From NCBI GenBank assembly GCA_009663005.1, contig CM018915.1, positions 13,637,706 to 13,650,205 of the forward strand: DNA of 12,500 nt, in the 5' to 3' direction. Each line of letters begins with the position of its first letter. Within the stretch, counting starts at the first letter, position 1. The notes beneath the pieces were generated by a model. That model was not told the DNA's origin, ran no database searches, and saw nothing but the letters and a program-made list of their open reading frames with translations. The stretch is from Actinidia chinensis (Eukaryota; Streptophyta; Magnoliopsida; Ericales; Actinidiaceae). The position numbers were made by a program, and so were the translations under genes. This document shows positions 1 through 7,440 of the stretch, piece by piece.

Positions 1-506
1 TTTCCCCAGGCACCAGCCCAAACTTGTAGCTAACCACCGCTAGTTCCTCGGAACATTCGTCAATTTCATTATATGTCTCCCAATGCTTATTACTATAATT
101 ACATAACATCTCATTTTTCCCCTTCCTGAGCATCAATAAAGAGCTGACTCCTTTAAGAGCCCTTGTATTGATGACGAACTAAGCTACGAATGGTTTAGAT
201 AATTGAATAAAATTCCCTATGGAGCTTTGGGGAACCTTCTCGAACCACCTCAACCCGAGGTCTCCCAAGCTAGAGGGAAACACTCAGCACATCAGCGCGT
301 TGAGATGGCTCTGCAGTGCCATCATCTAGCGATAATCGTTGATGTGCAACCTCGGATCTAACTTTCCATCCTACATGATGAATTTTGGGTGGATTGAACT
401 TCTCTAGAGGTTTAATTCCCTGATCTCGGACGTGAAAGGGGTTTGATTGGGAGTAACTACCCCACGTGAACCGACCTTCGGATACTTGCCACCAACCTCG
501 CCGCAA
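1..506 (-). pseudogene. gag capsid region, broken, minus-strand element
   Basis: The minus-strand frame running from about 380 down to 1 shows the plant Ty3/gypsy retrotransposon gag domain. Recognisable pieces are LGDLGLRWFEKVP, then FVINTRALKGVSSLLMLRKG, then HWETYNEIDECSEELAVV, then YKFGL near position 1. These match the conserved body of the family: the 'RW' stretch, the 'F..RF' stretch and the 'L..Y..R' stretch. In-frame stops are at 373-371 (TAG), 328-326 (TAG), 286-284 (TGA) and 181-179 (TAG). A one-base frameshift at about 380 separates this frame from an open stretch upstream (506-381) that ends in EKFNPPK. The longer open frame covering 506-270 is not the gag frame over its last third. 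The gene continues off the left edge. Confidence 0.85.
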
Positions 507-789
507 AAGCTAATTTCACCACAGCGACTACCTTTGCTACCAACTTAACTCGCAAATCTTCTTCTTCCCTACTTTGCTTGGCATTCAACACATAGCAAAG
601 GTCCATGCTAAAAATAGCTTGGCCAGGTGGATCCTTTCACTTGCCCAAAGCCATCGTTTAGCTGTCACTATGACTTTCTACCTTATCATAAAATAAAGGA
701 ACCTTATTTCCCTTAGAGCCGCCCTGAGGTAAGATATCTCGCCAGACTGCTCGAACCTTAGACGATGATTCACCTACCCTATTAGTGGC

Positions 790-1035
790 AACTTTAAGTT
801 ATTGTCAGTTAGGGTTTGACTCATCTCCTCCATCTATTGTGTCATGACTCTGATGGCTTCATCTTGGTGATCTTCACGGCCGATGGGTTTGGCTGCCTTG
901 TTCTTTGCCTAAAGGGGCCCAAGCCACCCTCTAAGCATCGCTCCCTTCTTTGCCAGTGTTCTTGGCACGAGAGAGGACTCCCCCACAACTTCCCGATTGC
1001 CTTTATCACTATTGTTTCTTTTAAATACCATTAGA
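790..1035 (-). pseudogene. probable gag N-terminal leader, degenerate
   Basis: Just downstream of the minus-strand primer-binding site, one frame reads EAIRVMTQ, a TAG stop (836-834), then MEEMSQTLTDNN. This resembles the helical N-terminal segment that precedes the capsid region in plant Tat gag proteins. Further upstream the frame is interrupted again by TAG. The N-terminus of gag is poorly conserved, so the call rests mostly on position and on the glutamine- and methionine-rich composition. Between about 507 and 790 I see no recognisable protein. Confidence 0.45.
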
Positions 1036-1066
1036 ATCAACCTTACCATGTCTAGAGTTGATTTTT

Positions 1067-1080
1067 CACAGACGGTGCCA
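1067..1080 (-). other. Primer-binding site, minus-strand element
   Basis: The minus strand reads TGGCACCGTCTGTG, two bases after an LTR-type CA end. This is the same word as the primer-binding site at 2820-2833 of the plus-strand element. The first ten bases pair with the 3' end expected for plant tRNA-Asp with one mismatch (A in place of G in TGGCGCCGTC). The tRNA assignment is inference; the position and the match to the second element are seen directly. Confidence 0.75.
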
Positions 1081-1082
1081 AT

Positions 1083-1652
1083 TGTGGGTTACGAGGAAAA
1101 TCAAAAAAAGACAGTGGTAGCACTAGGATGTTCCTGGTGGCTTTAACTCTGCTCGGCCGAGGCTGCAAAATAGCAGGCGTAAGAAGGACCGCCTAAAGCT
1201 GTTCTGGGGATGGCTCTCCATTGGTCAGTCAATGACCAGAGAAAACTAGAGAGCAAGAGAGAGTTCTTAAGCTTTGGTTCTAGAGAGAGAAAGAGAAAGA
1301 GAGAGTTGATTACTCGTGAATGAGAGCATTTGCCTCTTTTTATCATGTAGCTTGATGCGTGCAGACATACGCTAGTTACTGTGTCAATGACTAAGCGGGT
1401 GACCTAATCATGCCCATACTAACGGGGTTGGTAGCTAGTCTCTCCCGTCATAAGACCTTGAGCCCAAACATATGGGTGACAGATAAGTTTCGCATGTACG
1501 CTACCCTTTACCCCTACAATTCGGTCAAGCAAATCCCCATGATGGTCGTTATGCTCGTCATCCGAGCGATCGCGCTAAGGTGGTTCATCGAACTTGCTAT
1601 AGAGACACAATCTGGTGGCGGTGCACGGTGGAGCTCGGCCATAAAGGTGATT

Positions 1653-1654
<2 letters not shown>
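1083..1654 (-). repeat. LTR (5' LTR) of the minus-strand element, outer edge uncertain
   Basis: The inner edge is firm: plus-strand TG at 1083 corresponds to a CA terminus two bases before the primer-binding site. Inside are a TATA-like box and a CT-rich stretch on the minus strand (about 1228-1306), which is common in LTR leaders. I could not find the outer TG terminus. The end given is where the AT microsatellite begins, and the true LTR may be shorter or longer. Confidence 0.5.
1336..1344 (-). promoter_or_regulatory. TATA-like box in the minus-strand LTR
   Basis: The minus strand reads CATGATAAAAAGAGGCA here, followed about 30-100 bases downstream by CT-rich sequence. It sits about 255 bp before the LTR end, a plausible U3/R boundary. 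It is not a perfect TATAAA. Confidence 0.4.

Positions 1655-1696
<42 letters not shown>
1655..1696. repeat. (AT)21 microsatellite
   Basis: Forty-two bases of uninterrupted AT dinucleotide. A reading frame crossing it yields a run of Ile-Tyr pairs, which is an artefact and not a gene. Confidence 0.97.
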
Positions 1697-1700
<4 letters not shown>

Positions 1701-2222
1701 GCAACAATTTATTATACATTAATATCTTCATTTTTCCAATTCTATTTTGCACAAAAAGAAAAGAATGGAAAAATAATTATTTCATATGGCCATGAGAATT
1801 AGGCTCTCATTTATTTATTCACAATATCTGTTTTATAAATGTGAAAGTAGACAAGCTTCAAAAGCTTGACATATCTCATCACATCCTAACAAAAGGTTAA
1901 AAAGATTGAATGATATGGGAGAACGACATGTTAAACAAGAAAGGCCCCAAATATTTATTTGTCAGAGGTTTTTGGTAAGCTTGCACACTTTTTTGTATTC
2001 TTCGTAATTTTAATTAATGTGGTAGGTAAAAAAAGTGGTGTGTATTCCCAATATATAAAATATGTATAATTATGTGTTGGTATTAATACGGGACATTAAT
2101 ACCAAAGCATGCTTTGGTTTTGGGGTGTGTATTACTTTAATTTTTTTTTTGCCTTTTTCTCTTTGCATAGTAGTGTTAACCCAAAGCTTAAGACATCATG
2201 ATAGGTGACGGATTATTATATC
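1697..2222. other. AT-rich spacer between the two retroelements
   Basis: No coding potential is visible. The stretch is AT-rich with homopolymer runs (T run at about 2142-2151), a small inverted repeat CAAGCTT/AAGCTTG at 1852-1868, and the stronger palindromes at 2079-2118. Part of it could be U3 sequence of the plus-strand element's LTR, whose left edge cannot be fixed without the 3' LTR. Confidence 0.6.
2079..2118. repeat. Two adjacent inverted repeats
   Basis: GGTATTAAT and ATTAATACC flank a 7-base loop (2079-2103). This is immediately followed by the perfect 18-bp palindrome ACCAAAGCATGCTTTGGT (2101-2118), and the two share ACC. The 10-bp word GGTGTGTATT occurs on either side (2037-2046 and 2124-2133), so the block could be a small non-autonomous DNA transposon. 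Clear terminal inverted repeats are lacking. Confidence 0.6.
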
Positions 2223-2359
2223 TGATGAGGGAAAATTCCCCATCTGCTAATTGGACCAAGGAATACACCTCGCCCATAAAGAGATTATATCGCCAACTCC
2301 TCCTATGATCCGTGTTGAGCTAGACAAGACCCCCCGAATGTTCTGATCGCCTTATACTA

Positions 2360-2383
2360 CCACCTCGCCTAAAGGCGAGGTGG
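2360..2383. repeat. Perfect 10-bp hairpin in LTR U3
   Basis: CCACCTCGCC, loop TAAA, GGCGAGGTGG. It lies about 190 bp upstream of the TATA box. Its arms contain the TCGCC word that recurs through the element. Confidence 0.8.
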
Positions 2384-2570
2384 GCCGTGTCTCCAGATCT
2401 ATTGTGGATAAGATCATATTGGAACTCCTTTTCTCCCAGGACTCCTAAATTCACGATACCTCCATATGGCAATCTCCTGATTCTCCTATGATATCTATGG
2501 GATCTCCTTTCATACTTAGCCACCCGGGGATTTCGCCGTGATTTCCTTGCACGACTTTCTCTCTTCCTTT

Positions 2571-2579
2571 TATAAAAGG
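2571..2579 (+). promoter_or_regulatory. TATA box of the 5' LTR
   Basis: TATAAAAGG is a near-perfect plant TATA box. It should place the start of the genomic RNA at about 2600 and thereby the U3/R boundary. Confidence 0.75.
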
Positions 2580-2640
2580 ACACTCCCTATTACATTAAAA
2601 AGGTATGATTAATTACTTGCATAATCACTCTGAGAACTCT

Positions 2641-2646
2641 AATAAA
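2641..2646 (+). terminator. AATAAA polyadenylation signal in the LTR
   Basis: AATAAA lies about 70 bp after the TATA box, in the position expected for the R region. In the 3' LTR copy it would end the genomic transcript. Confidence 0.5.
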
Positions 2647-2819
2647 TTTACCTTTAGTTTGCTCACTTGGGTTTGATCTCCATGCCGTAGGAATTTGAAG
2701 TGGCCTCGCCCCGACTGGTAACATTTGTTCTCTTGCGTAGGTTGCTCGAAGTCAATATCGAGCTCAGGAGCAACTTTGACTGTTGGTTGCTCGCCCCCTA
2801 AATTTCTACTACAATAATT

Positions 2820-2836
2820 TGGCACCGTCTGTGGGA
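2820..2836 (+). other. Primer-binding site
   Basis: TGGCACCGTCTGTGGGA follows the LTR end after a short spacer. It is the typical position and word of plant Tat/Athila-type elements. The best primer candidate is tRNA-Asp, with one mismatch in the first ten bases. The same word occurs on the minus strand at 1080-1067. Confidence 0.8.
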
Positions 2837-2856
2837 ATGATAATTCTCAATTTTCT

Positions 2857-4400
2857 ATGCACCTGCGTAGTCGTTTGTTACCTAGACCAAGTGTCAGTAC
2901 CCCTCCAGATAACAGAGCACATCCTATGGCAAACACCAGCCAGGATCCCAATATTGAAGGCTTTCACCGTGATATGCATGGGATCGTGAAACATATAAGA
3001 ATCACGAACAAGAATAATGCCCCACCTGATACAGCACCTCTCCACAAATAATTTGCCTCATCTCACCACACCTGCTCTAGAAGTTGTTGAGCAATCTCAT
3101 TGCTCTCGTCGATTAGGTGATCAGGATTCCCAAAGTTGCCATAGCACTAGCAAGGGCATTAGTCCAGGAGCCATTGTCAGTCAGCAAGTTTGCATTCCCA
3201 GCAAACAAAAAGTCTTATCATATCTGAGTCTCGATTGTCTAGCCGAACTATCGACATGAAAGGCGAGGAAACCAAGAGAAAGGGAAGATCACCTCATCGG
3301 GATGACCCGAGGTATAGGCACCGAGATAAATCCACCACTCAGAAGATTAAGGACCTGGACGCCAGAATTAATGCCATCAAAATCGGTACGAATGCCCTAA
3401 TCATAGTGGATGCTTTGATCAAACAAATTGACCCTCCATTCACTGATAGGGTAATGAGAGTTAGGGTCTCTTCCAAGTTCAAACTGCCGTCACAACTCAT
3501 AGTGTATGAAGGGAAGACAGATCCCATGGACCACCTGAATTTATACAAGAACTTGTTGTCACTCCAAGGAAACTCAAACGAGGTGATGTGTTAAGCTTTC
3601 TCAACTACTTTAGAAAGGCCAGCGAGATCATGGTTCAGAAAGTTGTCTCCAAAAACCATCGACTCGTTTGGCGACGTTAGTAAACTTTTTGTCACCAATT
3701 TTATGAGCTGCAGGGTTAGGTAAAAGAATGCCTTACACCTTTTCATAGTTTACTAGAAAGATGGAGAGAGCTTGAAAGATTACGCCAATCATTTTAACCA
3801 AGCTGTCCTAGAGGTGGAGGATCCAGTGACAAAGTGATGGTAATGGCGACGATGGAAGGACTTTGCCCAGGCCCTTTATTTGACTCCCTCTTCAAGAACG
3901 TCCTTGATACCTTGTCTACACTCCAGAGAAAAGCCAACAAGTACATCGCAGTAGAGGAATTGACTGAGGCCAAATGCAGGAGGCGAGGAAAGGATGATCT
4001 CAAAAGGAAAGAACACAACACCGGTGAACAGACTATAAAGATGAGGTGAAAAGCAAGAGAACAGACCGAGATACTAGGAGGACTAATGACTGATGTCCCG
4101 CATGCCACCTCGTCGACCCGACCTGATGTTACCTCCCCTGAACAGACCTATAGCCCAGGTGCTCACGGAAATCAAGAACGAAAAATTTGTAAAGTGGACA
4201 GGAAAAATCAAAATCCATCCCCTCAAGAGAAATAAGAACAAATACTATGAGTTCCACAAAAATCATGGCCACAACACGGACGATTGTTTTCAGTTGAAAG
4301 AATAGATAATCGACTTGATCAAGAAGGGATATCTAAGGAAGTATGTAACTGATCGCCAGTGGCCATACTCGCCTGATATGGCGACAACAGGCCGACAGTA
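2857..4400 (+). pseudogene. gag polyprotein region, broken
   Basis: Gag forms the virus-like particle that packages the element's RNA. The first ATG after the primer-binding site is at 2857, but the N-terminal part (2857-3190) shifts frame at about 3045 and 3195. The capsid domain is clear: [10 protein letters not shown] at about 3430, [16 protein letters not shown] to 3594, a TAA stop (3592), then [14 protein letters not shown] and [18 protein letters not shown] further frameshift at about 3824 leads to [16 protein letters not shown]. Other stops are at 3721, 3754, 4047 and 4303, and there is a frame change between 4050 and 4093. Near the end [15 protein letters not shown] corresponds to the C/H-rich knuckle of these gags, but the expected first cysteine is tyrosine. 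A basic, charged stretch (about 3255-3340) precedes the capsid domain. Confidence 0.88.
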
Positions 4401-5060
4401 GGAGATATCCAGACTATCCACACAGGGTTTGGATCAGGAGGGTGTCCAAGCTCATCAAGAAAAAGACATGCCCTGGAATCTAGTGGATGGGCTGAAGAAG
4501 AAGTTTACAACCTCTCCGTGCCAATGGCTGAAGCTCACCAACCAATCACCTTCACTAATGATGACCTGAGAGGCTTGCATTTGCCCAATGACAATGCATT
4601 GGTCATCTCTGCAACAATCGCTAATTTCAATGTGTAGAGGATCTTGGTCGATAATGGGAGCTCTACTGACATCTTATTTATCTCGGCATTTGATAAGATA
4701 AAGATTGGGTGAGATAGGCTTCACCCGTTTCACACCCCTTTGGTCAAATTTGGAGGAAGTGTAACACATCCACTTGGGTGGATCAAGTTACCTTTAACCT
4801 TGGGAGTGGATCCCTACCAGACCACAATTTGGCAAGACTTCATTGTTGTGGATTATCTCTCGCCCTACAATGCAATCATGGGTTATCCTACGCTGGGGAA
4901 AATCAAGGCGATCACATTTACTTACCACGTGCTGATAAAGGTTCCCACTTTAACAAGGGTAGGCGAGGTGAGGGGCGACCAGAAAATTGTCAAACAATGC
5001 TTTATTTTGGCTATGAAAACTGAATCCCCCTTAAATCTAGGAGCCTAATAGCAACTATAG
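4401..5060 (+). pseudogene. pol: aspartic protease region, broken
   Basis: This is the retropepsin that would cleave the gag-pol polyprotein. The frame starting at about 4401 reads through [20 protein letters not shown] and [13 protein letters not shown], then a TAG (4635). Next comes RILVDNGSSTDILF, which holds the catalytic aspartate (codon 4650-4652) in the D-N-G-S-S form usual for plant Tat elements. The downstream half continues with [20 protein letters not shown] and [20 protein letters not shown], the hydrophobic-G flap and C-terminal part. Stops occur at 4635, 4710, 5046, 5049 and 5058. The region joins reverse transcriptase in the same frame after the stop cluster. Confidence 0.88.
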
Positions 5061-5075
5061 ATAGAAGAAGCCGAG

Positions 5076-6054
5076 ATGCAGGTATTAAGGGATGAAATGG
5101 AGGAAATAACTCTTATTGATCCTAGGAAGACAAAGAATACCAAGCCTCTGGAAGATGTGGTTCAAATTTCTATACACCTTGATTATCCAAATCGCCATGT
5201 CATGATCGGGACCGAGTTGACTAAGGAGTTGCGAAATGCTTTGGTTGAATTTTTTAAGAAAAATTACAATGTGTTCGCTTAGTTGAAGGGCGACGTTCTA
5301 GGAATAAATCCCTAGATTGCCGTCCATAAATTATTCACCAACCTAGATCATTCCCTATTCTCCAAAAGGGAAGAAAGTTTGCTCCTAAATGACTGAAGGT
5401 TATAGAAGAAGAAGTGGCTAAACTCATTAAGGCTAGTGTTATCAGGGAATCCCACTATCCAGACTAGTTCGTCAACGTTGTTATCACCCCAAAAAAGGGG
5501 AGAAAGTGGAGTGTAAATGTTGATTTTTCCAACCTCAATAAGGCTGGCCTAAAAGACAGTTTTTCTTTACCCAAAATTGATTTAATCGTTGATGTAACCT
5601 CTAAGCATGGGCTCATTAGCTTTATGGACGCCTTCTTGTGATACCATCAGACCAAGATGCATCTGCCCGATGTGAAAAATACTTCTTTCATCACATAGAG
5701 AGGGTTATACTACTACAAGGTCATGCCTTTTGGGTTAAAAAATATAGGGGTAACGTACCAGAGATTGGTGAACAATATGTTCAAGTAGATGATTGGAAAG
5801 ACAATGGAGGTCTATATAAATGACAGCTAGTCAAAAGCTTGAAAGCAGCTGATCACATCGCTAACCTAGAAGAAGCGTTTGGCATCCTACGAAGACATCG
5901 CATGATGCTAAACCATTCTAAATGCATTTTTGGCATATCCTCAGGAATATTCCTTGGCTTCCTTATGAATAAGTGCAGGATTGAAGCAAACCCAGACCAA
6001 ATTCAAGCTCTGCTCTCAATGAGCTTGCTTAGAAATATACATGAGGTACATTAG
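5076..6054 (+). pseudogene. pol: reverse transcriptase domain, broken
   Basis: This is an RNA-dependent DNA polymerase. Three frames are needed: one from 5076 to about 5350, a second to about 5825, and a third beyond. Landmarks in order are LVEFFKKNYNVFA (then TAG, 5280), IEEEVAKLIKASVIRESHYP, KKGRKWSVNVDFSNLNKA, and motif A as FMDAF with its aspartate at 5627. Then come YYYKVMPFGLKN and NNMFK, with the active site as VYINDS (5810-5827) where the family has Y-x-D-D. The first aspartate is asparagine (AAT, 5819-5821), so the enzyme would be inactive even without the breaks. The C-terminal part reads HIANLEEAFGILRRH and FLGFLMNKCRIEANPDQIQA. Stops are at 5280, 5313, 5390, 5465, 5639, 5696, 5786 and 6052. 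Confidence 0.92.
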
Positions 6055-6465
6055 TTGACCAAGCAAGTAGCCGCTCTTAACAGATTTGTCTTGAAGTCAG
6101 CAGATAAGTGCTTGCCATTCTTTAAAATTCTGAGGAAGAATAAAGCCTTTGAATGGACGAACGAGTCCGAGATGGCCTTTCAGTAGCTGAAAGAGTATTT
6201 AGGATTGCCACATCTACTTATAGTTCTTGATATTGGCGAAGATCTTATTCTATACCTTTCCATCTTGCCAATTGCAGTGAGGGTAATACTTGTTCGAGAA
6301 GAAGACAAGGTTCAGATGCTAGTATACTATGTCATCAAAGTCTTCATGGGAGCTGAGATAAGATACTTAAAAGTTGAAAAACTCGCCTATGCCTTGCTGA
6401 TCGCCGTCAGAAAGCTTCGCCACTACTTCCAGGCACATCCTATTGTTGTACTAATGGATCAACCC
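6055..6465 (+). pseudogene. pol: RT connection / degenerate gypsy RNase H
   Basis: Reading in frame with the end of reverse transcriptase, the stretch shows VAALNRFVLKSADKCLPFF, FEWTNESEMAFQ (TAG at 6184), VILVREEDKVQMLVYYVIKV and ALLIAVRKLRHYFQAHPIVV. It matches the RNase H fold that follows RT in Ty3/gypsy pol. The segment that would hold the first catalytic aspartate reads LILYLSILPIAVRVILV with no aspartate. In the Tat lineage this domain is known to be degenerate and its role taken by a second RNase H downstream. It ends abruptly after VVLMDQPL, where the MITE at 6469 interrupts the gene. Confidence 0.85.
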
Positions 6466-6919
6466 TTGGGCCCTGTTTGATAACCGTGGTATGTGGCGGG
6501 ATTGAACTAGCAATTCGATGGGCCCGCTAATTTGGTGTTTGGTTTCAACATAAATGGTCGGACTAATAGTCTGGTCAGACTATTAATCCCCTAAATTGGG
6601 GGGATTGCTCGGGGACATGGTATTAGCAATCCCATTCTATTTTATGGGCCCAAATTAACTAAATTACCCTTGATATTTGTATATGTGTGTAATTAAAGGG
6701 TAAATATGAAAATTCATGTTATAATCTCATCTAATTAAGGCCAAATTGACCAAATTACACTTGATATTTAACAATTCCACTGTTTAATCTCGTGCAAATC
6801 AAACAAGAGGTTGGATTACCCCACCTCATTATTGATCCCTACTTATTATCAATCACAAATCTAATCCCACCTCATTACTAATCCTACCAATCCTATCACA
6901 CTTATCAAACGAGGCCTTA
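6466..6919. mobile_element. Tourist-like (PIF/Harbinger) MITE nested in pol
   Basis: The element spans 6469-6916 (448 bp). Its terminal inverted repeats are GGCCCTGTTTGATAA on the left and, reading inward, GGCCTCGTTTGATAA on the right, matching at 13 of 15 positions. The flanking target-site duplication is TTG (6466-6468) and TTA (6917-6919), one mismatch from the TTA/TAA duplication of PIF/Harbinger transposons. Inside are several inverted repeats: TAATAGTCTG/CAGACTATTA at 6564-6585, CCCCTAAATTGGGG, and GGGATTGCT/AGCAATCCC at 6601-6633. There are also subterminal GGATTA/GGATTG words. It has no coding capacity. Insert plus duplication is 451 bp, which exactly accounts for the shift of the pol reading frame across it. 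Confidence 0.85.
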
Positions 6920-7440
6920 AAGTAGATTCTCCAGTAACCTGGCACTTCAGGGCGATTACTCAAATGGTCTATTGAGCTGAGTGAATTTCACATCAATTAC
7001 CAACTAAGGATGGCGATCAAGGGACAACAAGCTTTGGCTGATTTCATAGCTAAGTTTACACATGACATCGCCCCAGAGACTGAAATGATTCTCTTCGAGG
7101 TGGAGACCAATGAAGAACAAAACCAGGATGAAGACCTCGCCAAATGGAAACTAGTCGTAGACGGGTCATCTAACCAATACGGTTGTAGGGTGGGACTTGT
7201 TCTACAAACTCCATCAGGTGAGCAGATGAAATATGCTATATGCATCGGATTCAAAGCCACCAATAATGAAGTTGAATATGAGGCTTTCCTCACCAGACTT
7301 AGAGTCGCAACAGGGTTGAGAGTGAAATCCCTGGATGCCTACAGCGATTCCCAGAAGAAGATTACCTTGGCAAAGATGTCAAAATGGTGGCCTATCTGGA
7401 TGAGGTGAAGATGTTATTGACAAAAATTAAGGATCTTAAA
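6917..7440 (+). pseudogene. pol: archaeal-type RNase H (second RNase H), broken
   Basis: The frame resumes after the MITE with stops at 6923 and 6935, then LLKWSIELSEFHINYQ and KGQQALADFIAKFTHD. An RNase H domain of the archaeal type follows. It shows WKLVVDGSSNQYG with catalytic aspartate at 7160-7162, FKATNNEVEYEAFLTRLRVA with the glutamate, and DAYSDSQ with aspartate at 7346-7348. The catalytic residues visible here are all kept. Just after YSDSQ the frame shifts (7355-7371) and several residues appear to be missing before DVKMVAYLDEVKMLL. This second RNase H removes the RNA strand during reverse transcription and is a hallmark of Tat elements. Confidence 0.88.

Larger units (their letters stand above)
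1..1654 (-). mobile_element. 5' end of a Tat-like Ty3/gypsy element, minus strand, partial
   Basis: Read on the minus strand this stretch gives LTR, primer-binding site, leader and gag in the order expected for the 5' end of an LTR retrotransposon. The rest of the element lies outside the window to the left. The gag portion has four in-frame stops and at least one frameshift, so the copy is dead. It points away from the element that starts at about 2223. Its gag and LTR differ clearly from that neighbour, so it is a separate insertion from a related family. The outer LTR edge is not resolved; the end given is the start of the AT microsatellite. Confidence 0.75.
2223..2813 (+). repeat. 5' LTR, left edge approximate
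   Basis: The right end is supported by CA at 2812-2813, seven bases before the primer-binding site. Within it lie a GC-rich hairpin (2360-2383), a canonical TATA box (2571) and AATAAA (2641), giving the expected U3-R-U5 order. The TG at 2223 is only a candidate start, chosen because recognisable TCGCC-containing sequence begins soon after. A comparison with the 3' LTR beyond the window would settle it. Confidence 0.6.

Noticed and set aside
270..506. Minus-strand frame of 78 codons taken as a gene
   Set aside because: Only its first part (up to EKFNPPK) is plausible gag. After about 380 the recognisable gag text is in another frame, so the open frame is accidental there.
1410..1802. Open frame of 130 codons with an Ile-Tyr run
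   Set aside because: The run is translation of the (AT)21 microsatellite, and the flanking residues match nothing recognisable. It lies across LTR sequence of the minus-strand element.
2290..2302. 13-bp match TCGCCAACTCCTC to 8932-8944, and TGTTCTGATCGCC at 2339 to 9530
   Set aside because: About one shared 13-mer is expected by chance in a window of this size, and both include the overused TCGCC word. They do not prove that the post-pol array derives from the LTR.
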